A DNA stretch of 64,000 nt from Rhizobium sp. SG_E_25_P2 (GTDB taxonomy: Bacteria; Pseudomonadota; Alphaproteobacteria; Rhizobiales; Rhizobiaceae): positions 1-64,000 of the forward strand of contig NZ_JARXVM010000010.1 of the NCBI RefSeq assembly GCF_029892285.1, read 5' to 3'. Of this stretch, positions 1-9,360 are shown in pieces (position 1 is the first letter of the stretch; every line of letters starts with the position of its first letter). The position numbers and the translations under genes were made by a program. The notes under the pieces are model-generated. The model worked only from the letters and a program-made list of their open reading frames with translations, was not told the origin of the DNA and made no database searches.

Positions 1-2
1 TC

Positions 3-50
3 TCGAGAGCCGTTTGTTCGGGAGCGGGTTTCTTCAACATGTCCCAGTGA
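3..50 (+). CDS. possible 3' end of a truncated upstream gene
   Basis: The third plus-strand frame is open from the window edge to a TGA at 48-50, giving 15 residues ending in FFNMSQ. Three hairpins follow at once, as expected at the end of a transcription unit. The product cannot be recognised from so little sequence, and the open frame may be chance. Confidence 0.2.
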   Translation, partial: SRAVCSGAGFFNMSQ

Positions 51-54
51 ATCA

Positions 55-116
55 CAAACCCCTGGATGTGGCCAGGGGTTTGTCAGCAGTCTGACCTCCA
101 CCTTTGGTGGAGGTCA
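55..116. terminator. cluster of three consecutive hairpins, bidirectional terminator
   Basis: There are three adjoining inverted repeats. The first has perfect 11-bp arms at 55-65 and 72-82 with a 6-base loop. A small 5-bp hairpin spans 82-95. The third has perfect 11-bp arms at 92-102 and 106-116 with a TTT loop. The second and third share bases 92-95, so they are mutually exclusive. A short T run at 121-124 follows on the plus strand. The cluster sits between a possible plus-strand gene end and the minus-strand PAP2 stop, so it probably terminates both. Confidence 0.6.
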
Positions 117-153
117 TGACTTTTGTCACGTCAGATTGTCTGTCGCCCTATTT

Positions 154-855
154 TCAACGTCGCCGGTCGGGCCACCAGCCGCGGGCGTGAAAAAAGCAGG
201 CGATGGCGAAAGCGAACCAGGCGCCGAGCAGAAATCCCGCCGTTGAATCCGAGGGGTAGTGCGCGCCGACGAAAACCCGCGTCGAGGCGAGCCCAACACC
301 CAGGCAAATCCAGATCAGCCAATAGCGCGGATAGAGAATGGCGAGCGCGGTGAAGAAGGCGCCGGCGGTGGTTCCATGGCCGGAGGGAAAGCCCTGATAG
401 AAGAACTGCATCTCGAACGGCCTAAAGGCGAAGGGGCCGCCTTCGGAAAAAAGCGCGGGTCTCGCCCGGCCGATGGCGTTCTTGAGAAGCGTGGCGGTAA
501 GGCCGGAGGTTGCGACGCTGACGAAAACGAACGCCGCAGCCGAGGTGAGGCGACGGGTGAAATCCCTCACCGCGCCGCCATCCATGTCGCGATAGCTGAC
601 ATAGACGGTCACGATCAACGCCGCGCTCGACCAGAGTATCCAGCCGGATTTGGCGTAATCGGTCATCATCCGGCTCGGATGGCTGAGCCAGACCGGCCAG
701 CGGCCCATCTGGCCGCCGGCCCAGGCGTCGAGCTGCAGCCCCATGATGACAGCGGCCGCAAAAATAAGCGGCAGCGCGACATGGGGCCGCAACAGCCCCG
801 TCGCCCTGAGTTCCGCCAGTGAAAAGCCTATCCGGGGCGTCGTCGTCATGGTCAT
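154..855 (-). CDS. PAP2-family membrane phosphatase
   Basis: The 233-residue integral membrane protein has the three-part PAP2 phosphatase signature: KNAIGRARP near residue 125, PSGH near 157 and SxRVFVGAHYPSD near 190. The histidines of the second and third motifs are the expected nucleophile and general acid. Hydrophobic segments flank the motifs, giving about six membrane spans. Family members remove phosphate from lipid phosphates such as undecaprenyl diphosphate, phosphatidic acid or lipid A; the substrate cannot be told here. The gene starts 24 bases after leuB on the same strand, so the two are probably co-transcribed. A second ATG lies two codons downstream of the chosen start. Confidence 0.85.
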   Translation of the reverse strand: MTMTTTPRIGFSLAELRATGLLRPHVALPLIFAAAVIMGLQLDAWAGGQMGRWPVWLSHPSRMMTDYAKSGWILWSSAALIVTVYVSYRDMDGGAVRDFTRRLTSAAAFVFVSVATSGLTATLLKNAIGRARPALFSEGGPFAFRPFEMQFFYQGFPSGHGTTAGAFFTALAILYPRYWLIWICLGVGLASTRVFVGAHYPSDSTAGFLLGAWFAFAIACFFHARGWWPDRRR

Positions 856-879
856 GCAGCAGTAAACTCCCTCGGGGTC

Positions 880-1992
880 TTACGCCGCGAGGGTGAGATA
901 CTCCTCGAGGATCGCGTCGCCCATTTCCACGGTGCCGACCTTCTTGCAGCCCTCGGCCATGATGTCGCCGGTGCGGATACCCTTCTCCAGCACATTGGCG
1001 ATGGCCTTTTCGAGCGCGTCGGCTTCCTTGATCATAGCGAAGGAATATCTCAGGCACATGGCGAAGGAGGCGATCATGGCGATCGGATTGGCGATGCCCT
1101 GGCCGGCGATATCGGGCGCGGAGCCGTGCACGGGCTCATACATCGCCTTGCGCTTGCCGGTCTTCGGATCCGGCGCGCCGAGCGATGCGGACGGCAGCAT
1201 GCCCAGCGAACCTGTGAGCATCGAGGCGATATCCGAGAGCATGTCGCCGAACAGGTTGTCGGTGACGATGACGTCGAACTGCTTCGGCCAACGGACGAGT
1301 TGCATGCCGCCGGCGTCGGCCAGCATATGCTCGAGCGTCACGTCGGAGTATTTCGCCTTATGCGTGGCGGTCACGACTTCGTTCCAGAGCACGCCCGACT
1401 TCATGACGTTGCGCTTTTCCATCGAGCAGACCTTGTTGCCGCGGGTGCGGGCGAGCTCGAAGGCGACAGACGAAATGCGTTCGATTTCGAACGTGTCATA
1501 GACCTGGGTGTCGATGCCGCGCTTCTGGCCATTGCCGAGATCGATGATTTCCTTGGGGCTGCCGAAATAGACGCCGCCGGTCAATTCGCGGACGATCAGG
1601 ATGTCGAGGCCTTCGACGATCTCCGGCTTCAGCGAAGAGGCGTTGGCGAGCGCCGGATAGCAGATCGCCGGACGCAGATTGGCAAATAGCGCGAGATCCT
1701 TGCGCAGGCGCAGCAGGCCGGCTTCCGGGCGCACGTCATAGGGAACGGAATCCCACTTGGGGCCGCCGACCGCGCCGAACAGCACAGCGTCCGCAGCCTG
1801 GGCCTTTTCCATGTCTTCTTCGGAAATCGCCGCGCCATGGGCGTCATAGGCCGATCCGCCGACCAGGCCTTCGTCTGTGACGAAACCGGCATTGAACTTT
1901 TCGTTCATCGCCGTGATGAACTTGCGGACTTCCGCCATGGTTTCCTGGCCGATGCCATCGCCGGGGAGAAGGAAAAGCTTGCGTTCGGACAT
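880..1992 (-). CDS. leuB: 3-isopropylmalate dehydrogenase
   Basis: LeuB oxidatively decarboxylates 3-isopropylmalate to 2-oxoisocaproate with NAD in leucine biosynthesis. The 370-residue product has the usual length. It carries the family signature around [19 protein letters not shown] near residue 250 and a conserved [10 protein letters not shown] segment. I chose the ATG at 1992 (MSERKLF) because homology starts there; the frame stays open upstream to 2151 but that extension has no conserved character and runs into the divergent regulator's promoter. A PAP2 phosphatase gene follows 24 bases downstream. No leader peptide for leucine attenuation is evident. Confidence 0.97.
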   Translation of the reverse strand: MSERKLFLLPGDGIGQETMAEVRKFITAMNEKFNAGFVTDEGLVGGSAYDAHGAAISEEDMEKAQAADAVLFGAVGGPKWDSVPYDVRPEAGLLRLRKDLALFANLRPAICYPALANASSLKPEIVEGLDILIVRELTGGVYFGSPKEIIDLGNGQKRGIDTQVYDTFEIERISSVAFELARTRGNKVCSMEKRNVMKSGVLWNEVVTATHKAKYSDVTLEHMLADAGGMQLVRWPKQFDVIVTDNLFGDMLSDIASMLTGSLGMLPSASLGAPDPKTGKRKAMYEPVHGSAPDIAGQGIANPIAMIASFAMCLRYSFAMIKEADALEKAIANVLEKGIRTGDIMAEGCKKVGTVEMGDAILEEYLTLAA

Positions 1993-2090
1993 GTGCCGCC
2001 ACTTTCGGTTCTGAGTTGAAACTGCGGCCTGCATATCCCCGCATTTGCGGCTTTTCAAGCCGTTCCAGCAGCCTTGCGGTTCGCCCGCCA

Positions 2091-2125
2091 AACCCATATA
2101 GTTGCGCCATGCAACTAAATGGGTT
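2091..2125. promoter_or_regulatory. probable MarR operator, near-perfect palindrome
   Basis: Two 15-base arms at 2091-2105 and 2111-2125 are inverted repeats matching at 14 of 15 positions, with a 5-base spacer. The core is TAGTTGC-N5-GCAACTA, the form commonly seen for MarR-family operators. It ends four bases before the ATG of the MarR-GNAT gene, so autorepression is the natural reading. It could also affect leuB, which starts 98 bases away on the other strand. Confidence 0.75.
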
Positions 2126-2129
2126 TCTG

Positions 2130-3077
2130 ATGAGCAATGAGATAGAGGCAATTCGGCGCGCGTCGCGTCGGCTGGTCCGGGAACTTGGTTTTCTTGGTCA
2201 CGGACTGGCGGGCACGACGCTGGCGCCGTCTGCGGTGCATGCGCTGGTGGAGATGGCCCGCGCCGAGCTTTCCGGCAAAGAGATCGCCCAGCTTCTGCTG
2301 CTCGACAAATCGAGCGTCAGCCGTCTCCTGGCCAAACTGTCGGAGGATGGCTTGCTGCGGGAGGAAAGCGACGCGACGGACGGACGCAAGAAGAAGTTGG
2401 CGTTGACCCGAAAGGGCACTGATCTCGCCGCTTCAATCGACAGCTATGCTGATGGCCAGGTGGCGCGGGCGCTGGCCAAACTCGACGCTCAGAACCGGAC
2501 GCTGGTTCGGCGGGGATTGGAAGCCTATTCTGCGGGGCTCGAAAGCGCACGGCTTGATAGCCCCGCCGCTCGCCCAGAACTGGAAATCGTCTCGGGATAC
2601 CGGCCCGGCGCGATTGCGGCGATTGTCGGCCTTCATGCGCGCTACTATGCCCGCCAATGGCGTTTCGGCGCTGTGTTCGAGGCGAAAGTCGCTGCGGGAC
2701 TGGCTGACTTCGTCGAACGCCTTGGCAGGCAGAGCAATGAAATATGGCTGGCGGTGATGGGCGAGGATATTGTCGGATCAGTCGCTGTCGATGGTGAGGA
2801 TCTCGGGGACGGACGCGCCCATCTTCGCTGGGTCATCGTCGACGAGGCCATGCAGGGACGGGGTCTCGGACGCCAACTGCTGAAAAAGGCCCTTGCCTTC
2901 GCGGATGAGCGTGCATTCGGTGAGACTCACCTCTGGACCTTTGCCGGGCTCGACGCCGCGCGCGCTCTTTATGAAAGATCGGGGTTTTCGCTCAGGGAGG
3001 AATGGCGAGGAAATCAATGGGGAACAGATGTCTTGGAGCAGCGTTTTGTCCGGTCTCGTCCGGATTCTGCAATATGA
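2130..3077 (+). CDS. MarR-type regulator fused to a GNAT acetyltransferase
   Basis: The 315-residue protein has two domains. Residues 1-140 form a MarR winged helix-turn-helix (recognition helix around [23 protein letters not shown], wing around [10 protein letters not shown]). Residues 150-310 form a GNAT domain with the acetyl-CoA loop [11 protein letters not shown] and a C-terminal ALYERSGF motif. This is a known fusion family whose acetylated substrate is usually unknown. The gene is divergent from leuB. The start at 2130 (MSNEIE) keeps the palindromic operator outside the coding region; an ATG at 2109 is an alternative. There is no clear Shine-Dalgarno sequence, so the transcript may be nearly leaderless. 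Confidence 0.85.
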   Translation: MSNEIEAIRRASRRLVRELGFLGHGLAGTTLAPSAVHALVEMARAELSGKEIAQLLLLDKSSVSRLLAKLSEDGLLREESDATDGRKKKLALTRKGTDLAASIDSYADGQVARALAKLDAQNRTLVRRGLEAYSAGLESARLDSPAARPELEIVSGYRPGAIAAIVGLHARYYARQWRFGAVFEAKVAAGLADFVERLGRQSNEIWLAVMGEDIVGSVAVDGEDLGDGRAHLRWVIVDEAMQGRGLGRQLLKKALAFADERAFGETHLWTFAGLDAARALYERSGFSLREEWRGNQWGTDVLEQRFVRSRPDSAI

Positions 3078-3124
3078 CGCTGCAAGCTTGTCAGTCGGTC
3101 AAACTCGAATTACATAGGTAACCG

Positions 3125-3222
3125 CTCTAACGGGGTGCTGCGATCGGCAACGATCGTCGGCTGAGAGGTCTTGTGACCAACCCGAAGAACCTGATCCGGT
3201 TAGCACCGGCGGAGGGATTAGA
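3125..3222 (+). promoter_or_regulatory. TPP (thi-box) riboswitch
   Basis: The sequence carries the thi-box landmarks in order: CGGGGTGC at 3131, GGCTGAGAGG at 3159, GAACCTGATCCGG at 3187 and GCACCGGCGGAGGGATT ending near 3219. The pyrimidine-binding GCTGAGA element and the CGGAGGGA end are near consensus. It lies about 55 bases before thiB, and an AAGGAGG ribosome site follows. Thiamine diphosphate binding should switch off expression of the transporter; control at translation initiation is likely, because I see no clear terminator stem with a U run. Confidence 0.95.
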
Positions 3223-3277
3223 CGGCACGATATCTCAGCGCCCTATTCCCGTTTGTTGAAACATGAAGGAGGCGCTG

Positions 3278-4288
3278 ATGCGCAACGTGACCCTGTATCC
3301 TCTGGCGGCCCTCGCCGCTCTTTCCCTCGCTTATCCCGTTCTTTCGGCTGAGAAGACGCTGACGATCTACACCTATGAGAGCTTCACGTCGGAATGGGGT
3401 CCCGGCCCCAAGGTGAAGGCGGCGTTCGAGAAGACCTGCGCCTGCAAGGTGGATTATGTCAGCCTCGGCGACGGCGTGGCGCTCCTGACGCGCCTGAAGA
3501 CCGAAGGCGAGGCGACCAAGGCCGATATCGTGCTCGGCCTCGACAACAATCTTGTGCAGGAAGCGCGCGACACCGGCTTGTTTTCCGAACATGGCGTCGA
3601 CACTTCTGGCGTCTCGATCCCCGGCGGCTTCAGCGATGCTGTTTTCGTGCCCTATGACTACGGCCATTTCGCCGTGATCTACGACACTGAAATGATGAAG
3701 ACCCCGCCCAAGAGCCTGAAGGAACTGGTCGAGGGCAATCCCGAGGACAAGATCGTCATCGAGGATCCCCGCACCTCCACGCCCGGTCTTGGCCTCCTGG
3801 TGTGGATAAAGGCCGTCTATGGCGACAAGGCCGGCGAAGCTTGGAGTAAGTTCAAGGGCCGTGTGCTGACCGTGACGCCCGGCTGGTCTGAAGCCTATGG
3901 CCTGTTCACCAAGGGTGAAGCGCCGATGGTGCTGTCCTACACCACCTCGCCCGCCTATCACATGATCGCCGAAAGCCAGAGCCGCTATCAGGCTGCCGCC
4001 TTTTCCGAAGGTCACCCGATCCAGGTCGAGGTTGCCGGCATGGTCAAGACCACCAAGGACAAGGATCTCGCCCAGTCCTTCCTGCGCTTCATGATCTCCC
4101 CCGCCTTCCAGGACATCATTCCGGAAAACAACTGGATGATGCCGGCGGCCAAGACGTCCGCCCCGCTCAACCCGGTGTTCGGGAAACTCGTCAATCCCGA
4201 GAAGACGCTGGTGATCGCGCCGGAAGAGGTCGCTGCCGAGCGCAAGGCTTGGATCGACGAATGGCTGGCTGCCATGAGCATGAAGTAA
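3278..4288 (+). CDS. thiB: thiamine ABC transporter substrate-binding protein
   Basis: ThiB is the periplasmic receptor that hands thiamine or its phosphates to ThiPQ. The 336-residue product has a signal peptide (basic MRN start, hydrophobic core, likely cleavage after VLSA near residue 24). It also has conserved ThiB segments such as LTIYTYESF near the mature start and [20 protein letters not shown] near residue 200. The ATG at 3278 is preferred over one 15 bases upstream because AAGGAGG at 3266-3272 lies five bases before it. The gene is first in the riboswitch-controlled thiBPQ operon. Confidence 0.95.
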   Translation: MRNVTLYPLAALAALSLAYPVLSAEKTLTIYTYESFTSEWGPGPKVKAAFEKTCACKVDYVSLGDGVALLTRLKTEGEATKADIVLGLDNNLVQEARDTGLFSEHGVDTSGVSIPGGFSDAVFVPYDYGHFAVIYDTEMMKTPPKSLKELVEGNPEDKIVIEDPRTSTPGLGLLVWIKAVYGDKAGEAWSKFKGRVLTVTPGWSEAYGLFTKGEAPMVLSYTTSPAYHMIAESQSRYQAAAFSEGHPIQVEVAGMVKTTKDKDLAQSFLRFMISPAFQDIIPENNWMMPAAKTSAPLNPVFGKLVNPEKTLVIAPEEVAAERKAWIDEWLAAMSMK

Positions 4289-4296
4289 GCCGGCTC

Positions 4297-5889
4297 ATGA
4301 TCCGGTCGCGTGAGGACAGAGTGTGGATTTCGGCCGGCTTTCTCAGCCTGGCCGGCATCCTGCTGTTCGTTGCGCTGGCGGTGGCCGCTCTGCTGGCCGC
4401 CGCGCCCGAGGCGTCCTATCCTCCCCTGCCCTATCTCGCGCATCTCACGGCGTTCACGCTCTGGCAGGCATTTCTGTCGACGCTATTGTCTGTGGCGGTC
4501 GCTGTTCCGGTTGCGCTAGCGCTGGCGCGCCGAGGCGCCTTTCCTGGTCGTGGCATCGTTGCGGCCCTGCTCGTGCTACCGCTCGGGCTGCCGGTGCTGC
4601 CGGCGGTCTTCGGGCTGATCGAGATCTGGGGGCGGCAGGGGCTGGCCAATGACATTCTTGTCTGGTTCGGAGCGCCCCGCCTGTCGATCTACGGTCTCGC
4701 GGGCATTCTCATCGCGCATGTGTTTTTCAACCTGCCGCTCGCCGTGCGCTTTTTGTTGACCGGTCTCGACGCCGTGCCGAGGGATGAATGGCGGCTGGCC
4801 GCCAGCCTTGGCTTTTCGCGCCTCTCCCTTTTCCGCTTCGTCGAGGGGCCGGCGCTTCTTCGCGCCCTGCCGGGGGCGGCCGGATTGATCTTCATGCTGT
4901 GCATGACGAGTTTCACCATCATTCTGACGCTCGGCGGCGGGCCGGCGACCTCGACGCTGGAAGTGGCGATCTATCAGGCGCTGAAATTCGATTTCGATCC
5001 CGCGCGCGCCCTGGCGCTCACTCTGTTGCAGATCGCGCTGACGGGATTGGTGTTCCAGGCGCTTCGCCTTGCGCCTGATGTCGAGGAAGCAGGATCGACG
5101 CTTTCCTCCCGGCCGTTTCGGCCAGACGCCGTAGGATTGATTGCGACGTTAAGCGATGGCGCGATCATCCTCCTGTTCACGATTTTTGTGGCAGCGCCGC
5201 TTGCCGCCGCCACATTCGCAGGTCTGAATGCGGATCTCTTGCATTTGATCTCTGATCCTCTCTTTCACCGCGCGCTGGCGATCAGCCTCGGCATCGCCAT
5301 TGCCGCCGGACTTTTCTCCACACTGCTCGGCTATACGCTGCTTGAGGCGCGGCGGCGGTTTGCCTCGGGGTCGCTGGCGCGACGGAGCCTGGGTCTTACC
5401 GATTTCATTCTGCTTCTGCCGCCGCTGGCGCTCGGGGCCGGCTGGTTCGTGCTGCAGTTGCGGCTGGTATGGCTGGGCGCCGGCGCCCCCTTTGCGGTGA
5501 TCGTCATCAACGCGCTGATGGCGATGCCGTTCGTTGCCCGCGCGCTGGGGCCCGCCCTCGACAGCCACGCCCTGCGCACGGAGCGGCTGGCGCTCAGCCT
5601 TGGCGTAACCGGCTGGAACCGGCTGCGGTTGATCGACTGGCCAGCGCTCAAGACGCCATTTCTCACCGCGCTCGCTTTCGCCATGGCGCTGTCGCTCGGC
5701 GATCTCGGCGCCATCGCTTTGTTCGGCGATCAGAATTTCATCACCCTGCCGGCGCTGCTTTACGCCAAGCTCGGCAGCTATCGCGGCACGGACGCAGCCG
5801 GCCTTTCCCTCATTCTCGGCCTGGTCTGCCTGGCCCTGATGGCTCCGGCGCTCCGGGCCTATTCTTCGGGAGGCACCAGCCGTGCCTGA
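4297..5889 (+). CDS. thiP: thiamine ABC transporter permease
   Basis: The 530-residue protein is a fused double permease with about twelve membrane segments. Two EAA-type loops, which contact the ATPase, are visible: EWRLAASLGFSRLSLFRF near residue 165 and TERLALSLGVTGWNRLRL near residue 430. It begins nine bases after thiB (MIRSRED) and its last eight bases overlap thiQ, which implies translational coupling. Its role is to move thiamine across the inner membrane, powered by ThiQ. Confidence 0.93.
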   Translation: MIRSREDRVWISAGFLSLAGILLFVALAVAALLAAAPEASYPPLPYLAHLTAFTLWQAFLSTLLSVAVAVPVALALARRGAFPGRGIVAALLVLPLGLPVLPAVFGLIEIWGRQGLANDILVWFGAPRLSIYGLAGILIAHVFFNLPLAVRFLLTGLDAVPRDEWRLAASLGFSRLSLFRFVEGPALLRALPGAAGLIFMLCMTSFTIILTLGGGPATSTLEVAIYQALKFDFDPARALALTLLQIALTGLVFQALRLAPDVEEAGSTLSSRPFRPDAVGLIATLSDGAIILLFTIFVAAPLAAATFAGLNADLLHLISDPLFHRALAISLGIAIAAGLFSTLLGYTLLEARRRFASGSLARRSLGLTDFILLLPPLALGAGWFVLQLRLVWLGAGAPFAVIVINALMAMPFVARALGPALDSHALRTERLALSLGVTGWNRLRLIDWPALKTPFLTALAFAMALSLGDLGAIALFGDQNFITLPALLYAKLGSYRGTDAAGLSLILGLVCLALMAPALRAYSSGGTSRA

Positions 5890-6565
5890 CCTTGACGCCA
5901 AACCGCTCGATCTCGTGGTCGACGATCTCGCCATTTCATTCGGTCAACGGGATTTCCGCTATCGACTGCATCTCGACGGACCCGGACTGATCGCGGTCAC
6001 GGGTCCGTCGGGGGCGGGTAAGTCGACGCTGTTTCACCTGCTGGCGGGCTTCGAAACGCCGAAAAATGGCAGGATCCTGCTTAGCGGACGCGATATCACC
6101 CAGGAACCGCCGGGGCGGCGATCCCTGACCTATGTGTTTCAGGAGCACAATCTCTTCGCCCATCTCAGCCTGTTCGACAATGTCGCGCTCGGGATCAGCC
6201 CCGCATTGCGTCTGGACGCGGAGGAGCGTCGTCGGGTGTCGAAGGCGCTCGAGAATGTCGGTCTCGGCGGGTTCGACCAGCGCAAGCCCGCCGATCTCTC
6301 CGGTGGGGAAAAGCAACGTGTCGCCTTTGCCCGCGCGCTTCTCAGACGGCGGCCGCTGCTGCTTCTTGACGAGCCCTTTGCGAGCCTCGATGAAGCGCTT
6401 CGCCGGGACATGGGTGAACTCGTGCGGTCTATGCAACGATCCGCTTCAGCAATCGTTATGATGATCACACATGACCGGAGCGAGATCATGCGCATCGCGG
6501 ATCGGGTGGTGGAGGTGAAGAGCGGCATGGTGAATTTCGCAGGGCCGACAGCGGAGTGGCCATAG
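5882..6565 (+). CDS. thiQ: thiamine ABC transporter ATP-binding protein
   Basis: This 227-residue ABC ATPase has Walker A GPSGAGKST near residue 41, a Q-loop in VFQEHNLF, the signature LSGGEKQR near residue 140, Walker B LLLLDEP near residue 160 and the switch histidine in MMITHD. It starts at a GTG inside the end of thiP, as expected for a coupled last gene of thiBPQ. It hydrolyses ATP on the cytoplasmic side of the ThiP channel. Confidence 0.93.
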   Translation: MPDLDAKPLDLVVDDLAISFGQRDFRYRLHLDGPGLIAVTGPSGAGKSTLFHLLAGFETPKNGRILLSGRDITQEPPGRRSLTYVFQEHNLFAHLSLFDNVALGISPALRLDAEERRRVSKALENVGLGGFDQRKPADLSGGEKQRVAFARALLRRRPLLLLDEPFASLDEALRRDMGELVRSMQRSASAIVMMITHDRSEIMRIADRVVEVKSGMVNFAGPTAEWP

Positions 6566-6683
6566 ACCGCCGAAATCGCGGTCAAAGCGGCTTTCAGCCT
6601 CAAAATCGACTGAATTCGTTAAGAATTTGACGGCGCCGGCATATCAGTTTGTGCTATGCAACACGCCGTGAAATCGGCTAAAG

Positions 6684-8261
6684 GTGCCCCGTCCGGTTGA
6701 ATACGGGCAAGATGAGGACAGCGCTCTGACAGTCGGAAGAAGGAGATTGAGCGGCGATCTGGAGCCTGGCGGACGCATTTGGCGTTGTCGCCGGGACAAG
6801 CTGTTGCGCGCTATCGCCTTGACCGGCGCGTGCCTTCTCGCGTCTGGCTGCCAATCCATTCTGGAACAGAGTTACGAGCCCAATATCGCGCCGTCGACAT
6901 CGCCGCAGATCGTCGATGAAGTCCAGAAAAACGATCCGAGGGCTGAACTCGGGGCTCGCGAACATCCCCGTATCGTCGCCTCCTATGGCGGCGAATATCA
7001 TGATCTGAAGACCGAACAGTTGGTCGCGCGCATCACCGGCGCGCTGACGGTGGTGTCGGAAAATCCGGCCCAGTCCTATCGCATCACCATTCTCAATTCT
7101 CCGGCGATCAATGCCTTCGCTCTGCCCGGCGGCTATGTCTATGTGACGCGCGGGCTTCTGGCGCTGGCGACCGACGCGTCGGAAGTCGCAGCCGTACTCA
7201 GCCATGAGATGGCGCATGTGACCGCCAATCACGGCATCGAGCGCCAGCAGCGCGAAGAGGCGGCCGTGATTGCCAGCCGGGTGGTCAGCGAAGTCCTGTC
7301 ATCGGAGATCGCCGGCAAGCAGGCGCTGGCGCGCTCAAAACTCAGGCTCGCCGCCTTTTCGCGCAATCAGGAGCTTCAGGCGGATGTCATAGGCGTGCGC
7401 ATGCTCGGCGAAGCGGGTTATGACCCTTACGCCGCCGCACGGTTCCTTGATGCGATGGGTGCGTTTCAGAAATTCAACGCCGGCGCGGATGGCGCGGGCT
7501 CCGGCCTCGACTTCCTGTCGAGCCATCCCTCGACGCCGCAGCGCGTGGAACTGGCGCGGATGCATGCCCGTCAGTTCGGCATGGAGGGCAAAGCCGGCGA
7601 TCGTGGTCGCGACTATTTCCTCGCTGGCATCGACGGACTTCTTTATGGCGACAGCCCGCAGGAAGGCTATGTCCGCGGCCAGTCCTTCCTGCATGGCAAT
7701 CTCGGCATCCGTTTCGACACGCCGCCGGGCTTCCGCATCGACAACAAGGTTGACGCCGTCATGGCGACCGGGCCGGGCGATGTGGCGATCCGGTTCGATC
7801 TGGTGGATGACAGTTCCGGCGGTAGCCTCGCGGCCTATATCTCAAGCGGTTGGGTGACCGGTCTGCTGCCTGAGACTGTGCGCGCTGCGACCGTCAACGG
7901 CATGCCGGCTGCGGTGGCCAGGGCCTCGGCGGAGCGCTGGGATTTCGACGTGACCGTGGTGCGCAACGGTCCGAAGATCTATCGCTTCCTGACCGCCGTG
8001 CCCAAGGGCCAGGACGCGCTGCTGAAGTCGACAGCCGAAAAGCTGCGCGCGACATTCCGCCGCATGAGCCCGTCGGAGATCGCGTCGCTGAAGCCTCTGC
8101 GCATTCGGGTGATCGAAGCGAAGGTCGGCGACACGGCTGCGTCGATCTCCCAGCGGATGCTGGGGACGGATCGTAAGCTGGATTTGTTCCTGCTTCTGAA
8201 CGGCCTGACACCGCAGGCGCGGGTCGCGCCCGGCGACAAGTTGAAAATCGTCGCTGAATAG
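6684..8261 (+). CDS. M48-family zinc metalloprotease lipoprotein
   Basis: The product (up to 525 residues) is a BepA-like envelope protease. It has a lipobox LLASGC with the modified cysteine near residue 56, the zinc motif HEMAH near residue 174 and the third ligand in ELQAD near residue 242. Two further conserved regions follow, and the C-terminal 50 residues (GDTAASISQRMLG ... PGDKLKIV) look LysM-like. The start is uncertain. The frame opens at GTG 6684, but the best ribosome site (AAGGAG at 6740-6745) favours a later start, and TTG 6747 or 6804 would give a normal-length signal peptide. The gene is convergent with carD. Its likely job is quality control of outer-membrane proteins, by family analogy. 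Confidence 0.88.
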   Translation: MPRPVEYGQDEDSALTVGRRRLSGDLEPGGRIWRCRRDKLLRAIALTGACLLASGCQSILEQSYEPNIAPSTSPQIVDEVQKNDPRAELGAREHPRIVASYGGEYHDLKTEQLVARITGALTVVSENPAQSYRITILNSPAINAFALPGGYVYVTRGLLALATDASEVAAVLSHEMAHVTANHGIERQQREEAAVIASRVVSEVLSSEIAGKQALARSKLRLAAFSRNQELQADVIGVRMLGEAGYDPYAAARFLDAMGAFQKFNAGADGAGSGLDFLSSHPSTPQRVELARMHARQFGMEGKAGDRGRDYFLAGIDGLLYGDSPQEGYVRGQSFLHGNLGIRFDTPPGFRIDNKVDAVMATGPGDVAIRFDLVDDSSGGSLAAYISSGWVTGLLPETVRAATVNGMPAAVARASAERWDFDVTVVRNGPKIYRFLTAVPKGQDALLKSTAEKLRATFRRMSPSEIASLKPLRIRVIEAKVGDTAASISQRMLGTDRKLDLFLLLNGLTPQARVAPGDKLKIVAE

Positions 8262-8304
8262 CCGACGCGACGATACTTCTGGTTCTGCAAAGCCCAAAAA
8301 TGCA

Positions 8305-8331
8305 AAACCCGGAGTTTGCGGCTCCGGGTTT
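8305..8331 (-). terminator. intrinsic terminator of carD
   Basis: Perfect 10-bp arms lie at 8305-8314 and 8322-8331 with a 7-base loop. On the minus strand the stem is followed by a T-rich run including five T's. It sits 26 bases beyond the carD stop and may also stop read-through from the convergent M48 gene. Confidence 0.8.
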
Positions 8332-8356
8332 GGCAAAAATCGACGATGTGATGGAA

Positions 8357-8926
8357 TCAGGCTGCTTCTTCCTGCTCGTCTTCTTCAGTGATCTTGCCGG
8401 ACCGGCGCGGGCTCTTGGCGAGATTGGTCTCGACCAGGCGAACGGCTTCGGTTTCGGACATCTTGTTGACAGCGGCGATTTCGCGGGCCATGCGGTCCAG
8501 CGCCTGCTCATAGAGCTGCCGCTCGGAATAGGACTGTTCCGGCTGGTTTTCGGCGCGATAGAGGTCGCGCACCACTTCGGCGATGGAAATAAGGTCGCCC
8601 GAATTGATCTTGGCGTCATATTCCTGAGCACGGCGCGACCACATGGTCCGCTTCACCCGCGCCTTACCCTGCACGACCTTGAGCGCGCGATCAACGAAAT
8701 CGGTCTCCGACAGCTTGCGCATGCCGATGCTCACAGCCTTGGCGACCGGAACTTTCAGACGCATCTTGTCTTTTTCGAAATCGATCACAAAGAGCTCGAG
8801 CTTCATGCCGGCGACTTCTTGCTCTTCGATCGTGACAATCTGACCGACGCCATGCGCGGGATAAACGATCGACTCGCCCGTCTTGAAACCGTGGCGGGCT
8901 GAAGTCTTCTTGATCTGGGTTGTCAT
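8357..8926 (-). CDS. carD: CarD-family RNA polymerase-binding regulator
   Basis: The 189-residue product has the CarD/TRCF N-terminal RNA polymerase interaction domain, starting GFKTGESIVYPAHGVGQIV near residue 13, followed by a helical DNA-contacting region. The C-terminus is acidic (EEDEQEEAA). CarD proteins bind the polymerase beta subunit and stabilise open complexes at many promoters, including rRNA promoters. The start at 8926 is where homology begins; the frame is open further upstream without conserved content. An AGGGAG lies about 12 bases upstream, slightly far for a ribosome site. Confidence 0.92.
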   Translation of the reverse strand: MTTQIKKTSARHGFKTGESIVYPAHGVGQIVTIEEQEVAGMKLELFVIDFEKDKMRLKVPVAKAVSIGMRKLSETDFVDRALKVVQGKARVKRTMWSRRAQEYDAKINSGDLISIAEVVRDLYRAENQPEQSYSERQLYEQALDRMAREIAAVNKMSETEAVRLVETNLAKSPRRSGKITEEDEQEEAA

Positions 8927-9360
8927 GCTTTTCACAAACTCCCTAAAATGCTTCCGGTTGCCCGGGTGCGGCCCAGGGGCCGGGGGAGGCGACGCTTCGC
9001 CTGATAGTCTGACCGCCACATGTAAATTGCAGGCAAGCCCTTTTTGCGGAGCAAATGAAATCATTTCACCAGATGGTGCAGGATTCAAGAGCGCCGCATT
9101 AAGGGATCGTAGCTTTCGTGATGTTGGGCAAGTTACGCCCTTCGGGATCAGTGGAAGAGTGTCTATCACAAAAAACGGTGGAAATCAATAATTTGCTTTG
9201 ACCTGCCGCAAGGACGCTCCACGGTGCTTCGCATCGTGGTTAAATAGGGAATCAACGTCTGGAGGCGGAACCCGATGAACGCCTTCCGTGAAAGCGGGCC
9301 GCCCTGATATTGACGACCGCCGCCGGGCAAGTCCCGGCCAGCGGTCGCGCCTTCCATTCG
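8927..9360. other. 434-base non-coding stretch between carD and fdxA
   Basis: No convincing gene is present. The side near 8927 should hold the carD promoter (minus strand). A stem with 8-bp arms (7 of 8 matching) lies at 9219-9239. A longer GC-rich fold spans about 9315-9346, just past the fdxA stop, but has no T run. One or both may end the fdxA transcript. Confidence 0.5.
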
